A stretch of 64,000 nucleotides of DNA from Ricinus communis (GCF_019578655.1 NC_063264.1:26435688-26499687); one strand, 5' to 3'; shown: positions 47,650-59,753, numbered from the stretch's first letter. Notes: a model not told the origin generated them from the sequence alone. Made by a program: numbers and translations.

Positions 47650-48760
47650 TTCAAGAGTTATGTTATATGTGATAGGAATGTACCTAAGATTGTCATTTAT
47701 GCCCAAATTAAATAAATCAATTCGAATGGAATTACTGTCAAACATACTCATATAATAATCATTATAATGCAGAATACCATTAAGATAAAAATTATAAAAT
47801 AAGCAAAAATCAAAGTTATATCATTGATAATAAAAGCATATTTTTATCTTAAAACAAGTCAAGAGCTGAATCTTGTGAAGCTTCATCATCTTCAAATGGT
47901 AGCTTTTCAGTCTCTGTAGCTTTAGAGTTTTCCATGCTTCAACCAGCTTTAGCATTTTTTATTTCTTCTACTTGTAAGCCATCATCATACAAGCTCGTGA
48001 AGGTCTTAGGAATCATCATCTGCAGCTTTTCCACCCAAGATGGGAGGACATTTCGGACTATTATCCGAACTTGATCATTCTCAAAAGGCTTTTTCTTTAT
48101 TATAATTTCTTTATTCCTCCATCTAATTAGGAAGTCAAAAAATGATCAATTAAGCTTTTGCTTTATCGATTATGAATCCTTTATAGAGACTTCTAGGTGA
48201 GCATTATAGTTATATTGCTACATAAAAGCATCGCAAAGCTTTTTTCAATCAGACTTAATGGGTCTTTCCAACCCATGGTACCAGTTTACAACTAGCCCTT
48301 CTAATAAGAGCACAAACAGCTTGATGATTTGGGTCTTAGCCAAATGAGTAGTACTCATGATAGTAGCATATTGCTTCAGGTACACCTTTGAATCTCCAAC
48401 TCCATTGAACTTCTACAATTCAGGCATATAAAATTTAGGAGGTAACTTATCCTCTCCAATTACATCGGTTTATTGAGATCAAAGGTTGCATCTAAACCTT
48501 GGTCTTTCAGCATATCTTGTATCTTGTCAAGCCTTTTAGTCAGACTACGCAAAATCTTGAATTCTATAATGGCTTTTGCAGTAAGAGTCGACTCTTTCTT
48601 AGGTTGTTCTAGCATATAGTCATCTAAATTTTAGAGATGCTCACCATATGCTTCCACATCATGAGCAGCAATAACAGTAGTTGCAAGAGCAATAACAGCC
48701 TTTTGATAAACAACATTGGCAACTTCTGAAAGAAACTTAAAATCAATATATCAAAAAAAG
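47650..48760 (-). pseudogene. Gypsy (Tat/Ogre) gag fragment and pre-RT segment
   Basis: Minus-strand translation gives gag-type text such as KWYHGLERPIKSDWKKLCDA, FMQQYNYNAHLEVSI and SFFDFLIRWRNKEIII (48130-48290), then RNVLPSWVEKLQMMIPKTFT (47990-48060). Stops interrupt it. 47650-47860 matches 36110-36340 of element b, which lies before RT there. Its position directly after gag shows that the protease region was deleted. Confidence 0.75.
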
Positions 48761-48960
48761 AAGATGATCTAAACTGAGCTCCTTTCTTTTCAGAATTTTA
48801 ACTATTAAATTCTTAACTAATACTCTGAAAGATTAAAATAAAATAAAATATTAATACATTAACAAATGAAAGTATAATAAAAATCAATAACAATATATAA
48901 AATAATTAACGAAAAATACCTGAGAATAAAAATAAAAGTAATCATCAATATTATCAACAC

Positions 48961-51335
48961 CTACTTTAGCTTTTCAATATATTGAACAACACATTCTCCT
49001 CCAACTTCCTTTCCATTTCCCTTATTACCACTACCACTACTCTTCTCAATATTTCTAACACTAATATTACCTTCATTGAAGATAATATTATATTTATCAG
49101 GTCTTTTACCATCATCATCAAAATCTAAGTCACCATTAGAATGTATTTTTTTTATCGTTATCCTTTTCATCTTCATCATCTTCAGCATCTTCATCTCTCT
49201 CATTATCATTATCATCATTTTCTCCTTTTTATTACCATCATTATCTTCTACTTGTTCATCACCATCATCATGATTTTTTTTTCTCATCTTCATCACCATC
49301 ATCTTCTGCTTTTTCATCATCATCATCATCTTCTTTTGTCTCTTCATGATTGTCATCATCATCATCATTTTGATTCAAATATTTAACATTATTTTCTTTT
49401 CTTTTCTCTACTCCTTAAAAATATGTTTAAAAAGATGTTTTATAAGAAGTATAAATAAAAATAATAACTTTGTAATACCACCAAAAAGTTAATTATATAT
49501 AAACAAAATGAAACATAAAAGGTATACAATAAATATCTCAAAGGTACCTTTTAATGTAAAAAAGAATTACTACATACTTCATCAGCTTTTTTATCATCTA
49601 TCTCCATTACACCACTAACACCTCAAACATTTCTGGCTTCATAAACTTTATGACCAAAATAAAAGAAAATTAAAAAAACTTTATTAGAAAAATAACAAAA
49701 CAGAACAACATTAAAATATAAAATTATTAAAGAAATAGTACAATGGTATTCTCATTATCTTTTTCCATTTCATTCTTTCCATTATCATCAGCATCAATAA
49801 AATCACCTACATTCTTATCTCTAAACTATCCATTACCAGTCTAAAATATTAAGACAAATATTATTAGAATACTCAAAGTATATATTAAAATTAGAATATA
49901 AAAAAATTCAAACATAATTAAACTGATATACTATAGATATATTTTTAATATAGATTCATTAACTGAATATAAAATTCACATATAATAAATTTAAAAATAT
50001 AAATAAAAGGTATATACTATAAATATACTTTTTAATATATTAATAACTCAAAGAAAAAACAAACATAGAAAAGATATACAAGAAATATATTTAAAATATC
50101 TAATTAGAAAATTAATTTACCTGAAAATAAGTACCACCAAAGTACCAGTTCCATAACAACCACCTTGCAACTTCAATTTATAACGAGTTGCAAATGTCTC
50201 AAATCTTTGCTTCCATAGTAATTTAGCAAGAATAAAATTCTCTCTCAAACTTTTCTTGATTAGTTGACAAAATTTTCAATTGTCTAAAAACTTCAGTTAT
50301 GAAAGAGTATGTTGAAGTAGAAGGTCCAGAAAATGAAGGAGAATCAACAACATTAAACTCATCAGTGGATTCATCAAACTTCTTTTTTTCTTTATTGAAA
50401 AGACCTTTCAAGTTTAAGTTTTCTTTCTCCTCACTTGAAATAATAACGTTTTTTTAAACACGACTACAAAATAAATAAATAAATAATTAATATATAATAT
50501 AAAACAATAAAAGAATAAAAAGTATAAAAATAAAATCAATATTATAATAAAATAAAAAAAATTACCGTCAGAAAAAAAAAAGATTGTTCAAGGTAGTTGT
50601 AAGTTGAAAATGTAGAAGCCTTCCATTTTAATATACGTGGTACTTGAATTCCATCATTAACATCAAGATTTCTAGAAGATGAATCACAACACTAAAAAAG
50701 AATTAGACAGCCATATATCCTATAATAGAAACTATCACCTTTCTCCTTTAAAAAATCATTCTTTCGACTCAAATGATGAATTAAAAGATGAAAAACTTCT
50801 ATTACTCAAGAGTAATCACTCAAAGCATCAAGATCAATAATGTTAATATGATGCATTTTAATAGCTTTCACCTTTGGTACAACCAACAAAAATATTTCAA
50901 CAAAATATAAAACAACAATCTTTACTGCATCAACATCATTATTCTCTCACATCTTGCTAAAAATACACTTTTCAATAAATTGTCTATTTATTTGCTTAAT
51001 TCCTTTAAAATATTTTCTTAACAATCTATTTCTAGAATTACCAAATCTCAACTTCTTAACCTCACTAATACATTTCAATTCACTAACAATATCAAATTCA
51101 AAAAGAGAAAATCTCAATCTAACTCTATTGATGGAAATCCAAAACTCATCATTTTTATCATATTCAACCTCCCTCAACAATAAAAAATGAATAAGTTAAG
51201 GCTGAAGCTTCAATTGCTTTATATCTAAAAAATATCCAAAGCATGTCTTCCTAAACAATTCTAACTGAGATTATGAAAGAGTTTTCCTAATGTAACTAAT
51301 TATATTCTTCTAAAAAAGAACTCCCACTTTAGCAT
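48961..51335 (-). pseudogene. DUF1985-family gene relic B, downstream part
   Basis: Minus strand. The DUF1985 domain at 51330-50950 (LLREVEYDKNDEFWISINRV, RFSLFEFDIVSELKCISEVK) is followed by VDAVKIVVLYFVEIFLLVVP and a VPRILKWKASTF tail at 50600-50640, as in relic A. Further pieces are at 50411-50223 (TSTYSFITEVFRQLKIL), 49860-49740 and 49640-49560. Last comes a very acidic D/E/K tract at 49390-48961 encoded by ATC/CAT-rich DNA. Frames are broken, and AT-rich gaps may be introns. Beyond 48961 it is replaced by gypsy element c, so any Ulp1 domain is lost. Confidence 0.7.
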
Positions 51336-51902
51336 AAAAATGATCTTCTGGTTTAGTTTTGAAATCATAGTTCCACAATAAAGAAACATAAAGTATATCA
51401 TTAATATCTTATTATTATATTACACACTAACAAAGAAAAACATATAAACAAAACACAGAAAAAGAAAACAACAAAATATCATTAGTATATTATATATAAA
51501 ACAACAAAACTAAAATAAATAAATAAATAATATACTTTAAGTATAATGTTATATAAAAAAAAAGGAAAACACTTTAATACTATCTAAATATAATATCTTT
51601 GCATATATGAATAATATACTTTAAATATCCTGCTCTAGAAAAATCAAAATAAAATAAATTTCAATTGCTTTAATAGTATACTGATATATCACATCTTTTA
51701 ATATATCAATAATATATTTTTCATAAACAACAAAAAATTCAAATAAAACTAAAGAAATCAACTATAAAATCAATGAACTACAAATTCCATATAAAAATAA
51801 CAAACCTTATCTTATGAAAATTTAAAATTATAATGAAAAAAAAGGTACAAAAAACATATAAAAAAGAAAAAAAAGTATATCATTAAACTATTATTAGTAT
51901 AC
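51336..51902. other. AT-rich DNA inside DUF1985 relic B
   Basis: Many ATATACTTTAA/AGTATA segments and no frame. Probably a former intron or decayed coding DNA of relic B, since the same wording continues beyond the solo LTR at 54739-55730. Confidence 0.5.
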
Positions 51903-53982
51903 TGTCACGACCCCACCCGTGGGCCCGTGACCGGCACTAGGGAATGGGTAGGCTTAAGGCCACCGAAACCCGTAGTAAGCCTGACACTCACTGATTTAAA
52001 CAAATCTCATCTCAATTTAATATTATTAAAGCCACAATTTATCTTAACAGCTACATTCTACATAAATACTTCGGTCTGCTAGAAAAACTAGGCGAGACCT
52101 GAAACTCAGAAAATTTACAACTGATACATCTGCTATTACTACTGCGGAGAATCTAAGATTTACCAATTTACATACCAAATCAAATACATCACCCGATGAT
52201 GAAGGAGTCGGGTTACTGAATAAGAGTCGCGAGAGGACTAACATTCACGAATCTGAAAAACAGTACAAATGAGACTGTCAGTCTCGAGAGTGAGTTAAAA
52301 TCAAATAATCTAGGAACTATTGCATTCTTCTCAGAAAACATAGATTATTCAAATCAATATATCAACCATGCACGTAAATACAATCCATATTATAATCATA
52401 CCATAATAAATAAATAAATGAATAAATAAAAATATATTTTTACTTTTACGGGACGAGTGGCTCAGTAGAACCCTAACTCCAAATTCTAACAGCCATTTTG
52501 GCTCTCTTAATCCAATAAGACTGGCGCTCCGAGAGCAATGCTCGACCAGGGACCTTACTTCCAGTCTGGTCACTTAAGTATCCAAATAAGCCGGCGCCCC
52601 GAGAGCAATGCTCGACCAGGGACCTTACCTCCGGCAATTTACACAAATCAGCCTAGAGAGCCATGCTCGACCAGGGCAAACCCATAAAAAATCTGATTAC
52701 ATGTCCATGATCATTACCGGTGTGCACGTGGTCCTGATGTAACCCATCAGGCGGCATGTTCTACGAAAGCCACATCCCCAAATCGAAATCATCACATATA
52801 ATAAATATCATTGTATAATGAAATCATTCAACCATATCAAAATAACAATTAACAATTAAGAGTAAGACATCAGGCAACTCATGTGGAAAACTGACTATAT
52901 TTGGTATTATTATAACATTACTATAATAATACTTATATTATCTTCATTAATTAATAATCCAAAGAAATTATTTACATTCGCGATACTAATAACCAAATTA
53001 AGCATAAACTTCCAAAATAGCATATTAAAATCAAACTTAGCAATAGTGCAATGATTAAATGACTTTAACTCACAGAATTGGGCGACCTCCTAGCTCTGCT
53101 CCGGTGCCTCAGTTGGAGCGAGCCGAACAGACAGATCATCTAATCACGGAAAACAATTTATCAAAACGTTGAGACAATCGATCATTAATCCTAGGTCTAG
53201 ACTCCTAGGACTGACTGTCTAAGAATCTCGACTCGGGAGAATTCTACCGAAAATCCGGCAGAACCTCCCCTACAACACGAACATTACCCCCCGTAAAAAC
53301 GGGTCCAGGACCTGCCAGAAAACACTCCAAATATCCAACAATTTAAACAACGGGAGTCGGGTCCCCAAACTTCACTATTTCCCGACTCCGCCATACAGCA
53401 CAAAATATGAGGCAAGCAAACTGACAAACAATTATTTATGACTCACAAATATCATCAAATACTCAATATAACCCAATAGACACAAATTTAAAATCAAAGG
53501 ATTTCCAAGATCAACGGCCAGAGAAAATTACCGAGACGCTCGGCCGGAGTCCGATCGACGATCTGGACACACCATCGGACTCACAACGACTCGCTGACGA
53601 TTATCCTGGCTTTCGATTTTTCGATCTGACACCCGATCATCCGGAGAAATTTACGGACGATCACGGCCGTCGATTTGCAAACGGAGCCCGATTGCCACGA
53701 AACCAGTGCCATCGCGAAGCTTGAGTTGAGGAGAGTCGGGATACGTCCTCCGATCGTCCATCCTCCGCAGGAGCTCGCCGGAAAAACTAGAAAACACGGC
53801 TGCCACCACTTCGCCAGAACTCTCTCCTCCGGCCACCAAAACCGACGCCGCTGCCGCCAAAAGGAAGCTCTCTCCAAGGGGAGCTGATCGCCACCGAGAT
53901 CGGCCGGAAAGGCCTTCGAAAGCCGCTACCACACGTCAGCGATTCCATGGCTTCCCGCCCGGCCAGCGCCTCTCTCTCTCTC

Positions 53983-54026
<44 letters not shown>

Positions 54027-54738
54027 TTTCTTCTTCCCCGATTTTCTTTCCTTTCAATATCGACATTAGGCCCCCGAACTTTTTCTTATTACAATTGGTC
54101 CCTCAACTTTCTTAATTACTTGCAATTCTATCCAGTAAAATTTCAATTTAACCCCTAAACTTTCCTTTAGCCTTTCAATTAAGCCCTTAACTAATTAATT
54201 TGGGCCAAATCCGAATTATTGAAAATACACAATTACAAAAATACCCCTGACCGACATATTTATTTACAAAAATACCAAGCTCATAAATTTCCATTAAAAC
54301 CCCATAAAAATAACATTATACTTTCAATCCTTATTCCAAAATAAATTTCCAATTTAGTCCTAACACACAATTAAATTAAATAATCAATTTCCAACTTAAA
54401 ATTTAATACTACTAATCAATTATAATACCAATTTTCCCAATTTTTTTTTATAAAAACATCCTTTATAATTTCTTCCAAAATTTTTCAATATATAATTTTA
54501 CTTATATAAATATGCATTTGGAAAAATTTTGAATAACCAAAATATAATCATTTCTCAAATAATTTACTTGAATAATTTCTTAAAATTTCAAACTAATTGG
54601 GTATAGAAAATAACTCATTTATTTGATTAATATTAAATTTTTCATTAAATCATTTCAAATTAAACTCAATAATAATGAAGCTAAAATTAACTTAAATAAA
54701 AACTCATTATTAAATATATAAAAATTCCGGGTGTTACA
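51903..54738 (-). mobile_element. Solo LTR, 2836 bp, with perfect 5-bp target duplication
   Basis: Plus-strand ends are TGTCACGACCCCACCC and CCGGGTGTTACA, that is TG...CA. TATAC directly flanks it on both sides (51898-51902 and 54739-54743). There is no pol and no second LTR, so this is a solo LTR left by LTR-LTR recombination. The TGTAACACCC...GTCGTGACA ends (minus) suit gypsy elements of the chromovirus (Tekay/Del) group. Inside are three copies of GAGAGC.ATGCTCGACCAGGG (52530-52680), a GC-rich block at 53200-53950, and a (CT)n tract at 53972-54022. Small frames within are not genes. A relic of the same family is at 25200-25368. Confidence 0.88.
53972..54022. repeat. (CT)n microsatellite in the solo LTR
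   Basis: About 50 bp of nearly uninterrupted CT dinucleotides (GA on the minus strand) just after the GC-rich block. On the minus strand it would lie upstream of that block, a promoter-like arrangement. Confidence 0.9.
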
Positions 54739-54743
54739 TATAC

Positions 54744-55729
54744 TCTATTACAAAAGAACAAAACTAAAAGACACATAATGAATATTATACTTTAAGTTTA
54801 CTGCTTTACAAAAATGAAAACAAAAATATACTTCAATGATTTTAATAGTATACTAGTGAATAATATCTTCTAAGTATTTCAAAAATATACTTTAAGTATA
54901 ATGTTATACAAAAATAAAAAAGCAAAAAAAAAAAAACTCCAATCACTTTAATAATATCATAATATTTAGTATATTTTCAATATATAAACAATATACTTTA
55001 GATATCCTACTTTAGAAAAATAAAAAAATAAACTTCAATTGTTTTAAAAGTATATTGATATATCATATCTTCTTACTATATAAATAGTATTTTTTTCATA
55101 GACAATAATAAGATTCAGATAAAATTAAAGAAATCAATCGAAAAATAATATATAGTAAAAATATTACTAGTATATTATATACAAAAGAACAAAACAATAA
55201 TAAATAAAAATCAACAGTATACTTTAAATAGCATGTTTTACAAAAACAAAAGCAAAAATATATTTCAATCATTTTAACAATATCTTAGTGAATAATATCT
55301 TTTTAGTGTCTAAATACTATTCTTCAAATATCTTGATATACAAAAATAAAAGAAAAATTAAGTTTCAATTACTTTAACAATATACTGATTTATTATTTTT
55401 TTATTATCTTAAATGTATCTTTTTAAAAAAAATATCAAATTCATAAAAAACTAAAAGAGTTCAACTACAAAATCAATTAACTACAAAACACACATTAAGT
55501 AATTAAATCTTATCTACTAATAACCTAAATTTAAAAATGAAAAGATAGGTATATCAACAGTGTATTTTAGATATACTGATACAAAAATCATAAAAGAAAT
55601 ATTTCAAATATTTTAGTGGTATCTTTCAAATATATTTTAAATAAACTAAAAAGTAACAAAAATAAAAAAATAAAAGATACATAAAATTTTCACATATATA
55701 TCTATTCAAATTTTTTTTTAAAAATATAC
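54744..55729. other. AT-rich DNA inside DUF1985 relic B
   Basis: Repetitive AATATACTTTAAGTATA-like segments, no frame. It is the continuation of 51336-51902 across the solo LTR. Confidence 0.5.
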
Positions 55730-55995
55730 CTTCAAAGGACGACAAAAGAGGTTCCTTAATGGAGATTTTACCATTTTCTTTTTAATTAAAGCTTCTTCAA
55801 ATTAGGAACAACTTTTTCGGCCACAATTTTTTCTCTTTTCGATCGTCTCAGTGCAGAATCCTCACTTATATTTTTTATTTTCTTTAACAATTTTGGAGAA
55901 TCTCCGGTTGCATGCAACCGCTTCTTACTCGATTTTTTCTTCATTTCTTCAGCAACCTCATTCTTCTTTCTCACTAATTTTCTTCTTACTCATTT
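55730..55995 (-). pseudogene. DUF1985-family gene relic B, lysine-rich N-terminus
   Basis: Frame 55974-55786 minus: MRKKNEVAEEMKKKSSKKRL, HATGDSPKLLKKIKNISEDS, RRSKREKIVAEKV. It is comparable in composition and position with the lysine-rich start of relic A (42934-42659), and lies upstream of the DUF1985 part of relic B in the same orientation. Inferred to be the first exon of the broken gene. Confidence 0.5.
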
Positions 55996-56531
55996 CGTTT
56001 TAAAAAAGAAATATTTAATCAATTTTCTCAAAATCTGAGTATTAGATTTTACAATTAAAAACTGAATTTATAGAATTATTATCCATTAAAATCTCATCAT
56101 TACTGTCAATTTTAAGCAATAGATTAAAAAAAATTAACTTTTAAAATAAAAAAAAAAAGTAAAATTTAAATTTGAAAGATACATATATTACTAAAAAGAA
56201 ATGAAAAAGAAAAAGAAAGACGTGGGAAACAAAAAAGTTAAAAGTCAACAAAAAATAGCATAAATGAGAGATAAAAATAAAATAATAATAATAATAAATT
56301 ATACTGTATAAATAAAAAAACTACCGTATAGATAAAAGATTTCAGCAAAATACATTACGCCATCAAATTTCTTCTAGAATTAATGGTGTCTATCCAAATG
56401 AGGCCTTTGAATTAATTGGGTTTGTGTTTGATTAAACCAGGGCATAAAACGACATCGCATACAAATTTATATTAATATTTTAACATCCCTGTGCCATATT
56501 CTTCTTCCTTCCAAAGAAAAGAAAAAACAAA
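55996..56531. other. Intergenic DNA and promoter region of the EMB3120-like gene
   Basis: AT-rich to 56340, then less so. It contains an (ATA)n run at about 56281-56297. The 5' UTR probably covers the last 60 bp (CTTCTTCCTTCCAAAG). I cannot identify a TATA box with confidence. Confidence 0.5.
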
Positions 56532-58229
56532 ATGTTGATAGCTCAAGATCTATCATTTTCTAAAACCCTAAACCCCTATTTCTCCTTTCCAAAATTCCTA
56601 CCCCGCAGTAAATCCCACTTCATCTCATTTTCCAGCCCAAATTCCCGAGAAGTCCGGGCATTCGCCGGCCGTAGCAAGAAAAAGTCTGGTAGAATCGAGG
56701 GAAGCGTCGAACTCCACCGAAAAGTGAAGCGCAGTGCACAGCAGAGGTCAAAAAAATTAGCCGAATCATTCTTTTACCGGCTAAAAAACCCTAACAAGAA
56801 CTACGCTGATAACTTATCGGAAGATGAGCTTAACTTAATTGGTCTAGGTTATGACCGAATGGTCAGGTTCATGGAGAAAGATGACCCCAATATCAAGCAT
56901 CCCTATGATTGGTACAAATACGGAGAGTTTGGGCCGTATTCGTGGCGTGGCGTGGTAATTGGGGACCCAGTCGTGGGTCGTTTTACTGATGACAGAGTGA
57001 CTTTGTACAGTGAAGTAAAAGATCAGGAAGAATGGGAAAAGATTGAGCAATATGAGATGGAGGTTGATTTTGGAGAGAGATTGAAAGTAATGGATAAAAG
57101 TGTTGGGTTTAGGCATTATTGGGTTTTTGTTAGACACCCAAAATGGAGATTAAGTGAAAAATCATGGGAGCAGTGGACATTGGTGAGTGAAATTGTTGTT
57201 GAGGCTGGCAAACAACAGCGGTTAGATAAGTGGAATTTGATGGGTAGGTTAGGTAATACAGCTAGGAAGTTGATAACACAATGTGCTGCTTGGTTTAGAC
57301 CGGATATTATTTATGTTAAGAGGCCGGTTTATCAGTGTAGATTTGAGCCTCAGATGGACTTTTTCAAGGCTTTAACGCCATTGTTAGATCCGAAAACAGA
57401 GAAGGACTTCATGTTTGAGTTGAAGAATGAGGAGGATGGAGGGAATATAGAAATGTGTTCGTATTTTGAAGGGTTGTGTAAGATTGTGAAGATTAGTCAG
57501 AAAGCATTTGTTGATGATGTGGTGAATGCGTATGAGAAGTTAAGCGAGGAGAAGAAATCAAAGTGCTTGGAGTTCTTGTTACGGAATCACCCAGTGCAGT
57601 TGCTGCATCCATATACCAAAGAATGGAAGGCTAAGTTGGACGAAATGGAATTGGGCTGCGAAGCACCTGATGATGATGATGAGGATAATTATAATAAGCA
57701 TGGGAATGAGTTTACTGAATGGATCGAAGATGATAGTGATAATGATGATGATAATAGAGATGATTTTGTCATGGATATGGAAGAAGGTGGTGATGAAGAT
57801 GAATTGGGATCTGAAGTGGGAGATTTGAGTGAAGAAGAAGATGACGAAGATGAGGGTGAAGAAGAGGATGAGAAGCTTAAGAAGGAAATGAGTAGTGCAG
57901 AAGCGATGGAGAATCTAGCGAGATGGAGCGTAGAAACAACTACTGAACTGTACAAGAGGCAGCTAAAGAGAATGGAAGAGCAGGAGAAGGGGAAAGTTGA
58001 AGAAGATGGAGATGAAACTGCCTTGAGAGGTGTCAGAGCAAAAGTAGACCCAAAAGAATGGGAGATTGCAGGAATTGGTAAATGGAGGAAGAGGATCCGG
58101 AAGAGTAGAATCCCTCCAGAGTTGTTCTTGCGAGCAGCAGTTAGGCCCTTCACTTACAGGAACCTTGTCAAGGAGATTGTTTTAACAAGGCATGCCATTT
58201 TGGATGGTGAGATTGGTAGGAAGGAGTGA
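56532..58229 (+). CDS. Plastid-targeted protein, EMB3120 (At3g14900)-like
   Basis: Intronless frame of 565 residues. Residues 1-50 are rich in Ser, Phe and Lys with few acidic residues, as in a chloroplast transit peptide. A basic segment follows (SKKKSGRIEGSVELHRKVKR, about 48-67). The central region has NLSEDELNLIGLGYDRMVRF and WYKYGEFGPYSWRGVVIGDP (about 95-145), then GFRHYWVFVRHPKWRLSEKS. A very acidic tract of Asp/Glu covers residues about 377-450, and a basic C-terminus follows (WRKRIRKSRIPPELFLRAAV). No catalytic motif is visible. Identification with the embryo-defective EMB3120 family rests on my memory of the Arabidopsis neighbourhood (the other three genes here match its neighbours) and on the plastid-type N-terminus. 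The molecular role is unknown. Confidence 0.8.
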   Translation: MLIAQDLSFSKTLNPYFSFPKFLPRSKSHFISFSSPNSREVRAFAGRSKKKSGRIEGSVELHRKVKRSAQQRSKKLAESFFYRLKNPNKNYADNLSEDELNLIGLGYDRMVRFMEKDDPNIKHPYDWYKYGEFGPYSWRGVVIGDPVVGRFTDDRVTLYSEVKDQEEWEKIEQYEMEVDFGERLKVMDKSVGFRHYWVFVRHPKWRLSEKSWEQWTLVSEIVVEAGKQQRLDKWNLMGRLGNTARKLITQCAAWFRPDIIYVKRPVYQCRFEPQMDFFKALTPLLDPKTEKDFMFELKNEEDGGNIEMCSYFEGLCKIVKISQKAFVDDVVNAYEKLSEEKKSKCLEFLLRNHPVQLLHPYTKEWKAKLDEMELGCEAPDDDDEDNYNKHGNEFTEWIEDDSDNDDDNRDDFVMDMEEGGDEDELGSEVGDLSEEEDDEDEGEEEDEKLKKEMSSAEAMENLARWSVETTTELYKRQLKRMEEQEKGKVEEDGDETALRGVRAKVDPKEWEIAGIGKWRKRIRKSRIPPELFLRAAVRPFTYRNLVKEIVLTRHAILDGEIGRKE

Positions 58230-58620
58230 AGCATTAGCTAACTTCATCAAATTATCAAAGAACCGATTGTTGCAACATACCAAAAAGCAGGAGCAATTTT
58301 TGTAGTTTCTGTAAAAGATTTCTTGTTCTGTCATTCAAGGACCAAGTGGGTAGTTCAAATCTTTATAGTGCAATAGAGACTATCCCATAAAATTTTGCAA
58401 ATCTAGCTGTTTATAGTATTCTCTTTACACAAATGTAAATGTCTACGAGTATAACAATCAAAATGAGAAAGACATCCAAATGACATAGGCTCAGCTACGG
58501 TAGCCATTGATCAATATAGGCAAGCAAACCAAAACTCTAACTCAGAAAAATTCAGTCATTCATCACAATTCTTTTCCCTTTCGAACAGTAATGTACTCCT
58601 GTCATTCACCACAGTTCTAT
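58230..58620. other. 3' flank of the EMB3120-like gene
   Basis: Probable 3' UTR and intergenic DNA, no gene. The two genes on either side of 58230-59895 are convergent. Confidence 0.5.
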
Positions 58621-58629
58621 TTCGTGCTA

Positions 58630-59100
58630 GGGATGATACTCAATTTGGTCCCTGAACTTTGCATCAAAATTCAATTTGGCACTTTTGGGCAATTTAGTCC
58701 AAAATTTTACATTTTTATTCAAATCATTCCATCCGAAAAAAGGTGTAACTCACTCTTCATAAAAGAGAGTGACTTGCTAAAAAGATAATAGATTAATGAA
58801 TTTGACTAACATTAATAAAAAATAAAAAATATAATATACTTATCTAATATAAAATTTAGTCATTAAATTGACTCAAAAGAATATTTTAGTTATTTTTCTA
58901 AATTATATATTCAAATTATTTTTAAATTATAAAAGTCTCTTTAGGATACTAATAAATCATTTTTTAATTTTTTTTAAGAATTACTTTTTTTAATTTTCCA
59001 ATGGCTATAGCAAAATTTTAGATTAAATTAGCCCAAAAGATCAAAAAGAGCTAAAATGAACCTGACTACAAAATTCGGGGACTAAATTGAACCTTACCCC
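58630..59100. mobile_element. MULE-type MITE, 471 bp, perfect 9-bp target duplication
   Basis: It is flanked on both sides by TTCGTGCTA (58621-58629 and 59101-59109). The ends GGGATGATACTCAATTTGGT..CCCTGAA and, reversed, GGGGTAAGGTTCAATTTAGT..CCCCGAA are imperfect inverted repeats. A 9-bp duplication is the hallmark of Mutator-like elements. It is non-coding, hence non-autonomous. A related block precedes the PNGase A gene (25369-26124). Confidence 0.88.
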
Positions 59101-59109
59101 TTCGTGCTA

Positions 59110-59690
59110 ATAGATGAACTTTGCGCTGGAGTTTGGTCTTGCGATCAGAAATTTAACAGAATGTTCAACATTTGCTGTTAAAATGTGGTACAACTCACCA
59201 ACAATTCGAGAACGATCAGGCAAGAACAAGTCATAATAATAACTAAACTAAAAGAACCTTTTGGATCTCAATAGAATCATTTGCTGTTATCCCATTTGCA
59301 TCCTCATGAATAGGCTATGTTTGCCAGTTATGAGAGTAAATTTCTTTGGTATTCTAAATAGACACTTCCATTGCTTGTTTTATTACAAATCATCATTCAT
59401 TTTCGAAATGCATTATTTTCATGGAAAAAATGTGCTAAATGTCTTCGATAATTTCTTCTCATTTCCCTGAGATCGTGGCACAAAGAAAGGCGTGAAAAAC
59501 AACCTTAGCCTTGCTCGAATAGGACAGCAATAGACGGTAATCTTCATGACCTGCTAGCTGGAATGCATTCTTTAATAAGGCGCGGGCTTGTTTTCAAGCT
59601 GTTAGAATGGCGTCTGACAGAAAAGAAAAGGAAGCAGGAGCAGTACAGGAACCATCGAATTAACCTTTTCTGATTTAACATTCAATGGAT
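59110..59690. other. Convergent intergenic DNA
   Basis: No gene recognised. Part may be 3' UTR of the minus-strand phosphatase gene. Confidence 0.45.
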
Positions 59691-59697
59691 AGAGTAT

Positions 59698-59703
<6 letters not shown>

Positions 59704-59753
<50 letters not shown>
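59704..59753. repeat. (TG)n(AG)n compound microsatellite
   Basis: About 14 TG followed by about 11 AG dinucleotides, about 150 bp downstream of the phosphatase stop codon, so possibly transcribed in its 3' UTR. It produces a spurious 62-residue frame. Confidence 0.95.

Larger units (their letters stand above)
43298..48900 (-). mobile_element. Tat/Ogre-lineage gypsy element c, internally deleted, minus strand
   Basis: Minus-strand order: gag (48760-47870), a pre-RT segment (47860-47650), non-coding remains, the repeat-rich spacer (46030-45002), and the 3' LTR. RT, RNase H and integrase are gone. No 5' LTR is seen. It lies between the two DUF1985 relics and cuts off the downstream part of relic B. 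Confidence 0.75.

Noticed and set aside
48961..49368. 135-residue Met/Lys-rich minus frame and the plus-strand His/Leu-rich frames opposite it
   Set aside because: They are alternative phases of a CAT/ATC trinucleotide-rich stretch. The phase that fits the DUF1985 relic is the acidic one.
53581..53932. Overlapping frames on both strands in GC-rich DNA
   Set aside because: They lie inside the solo LTR. Openness is due to high GC, and the frames overlap each other with no similarity.
57689..58153. 154-residue antisense frame, serine-rich
   Set aside because: It is the complement of the acidic Asp/Glu tract of the EMB3120-like protein (GAT/GAA read as ATC/TTC).
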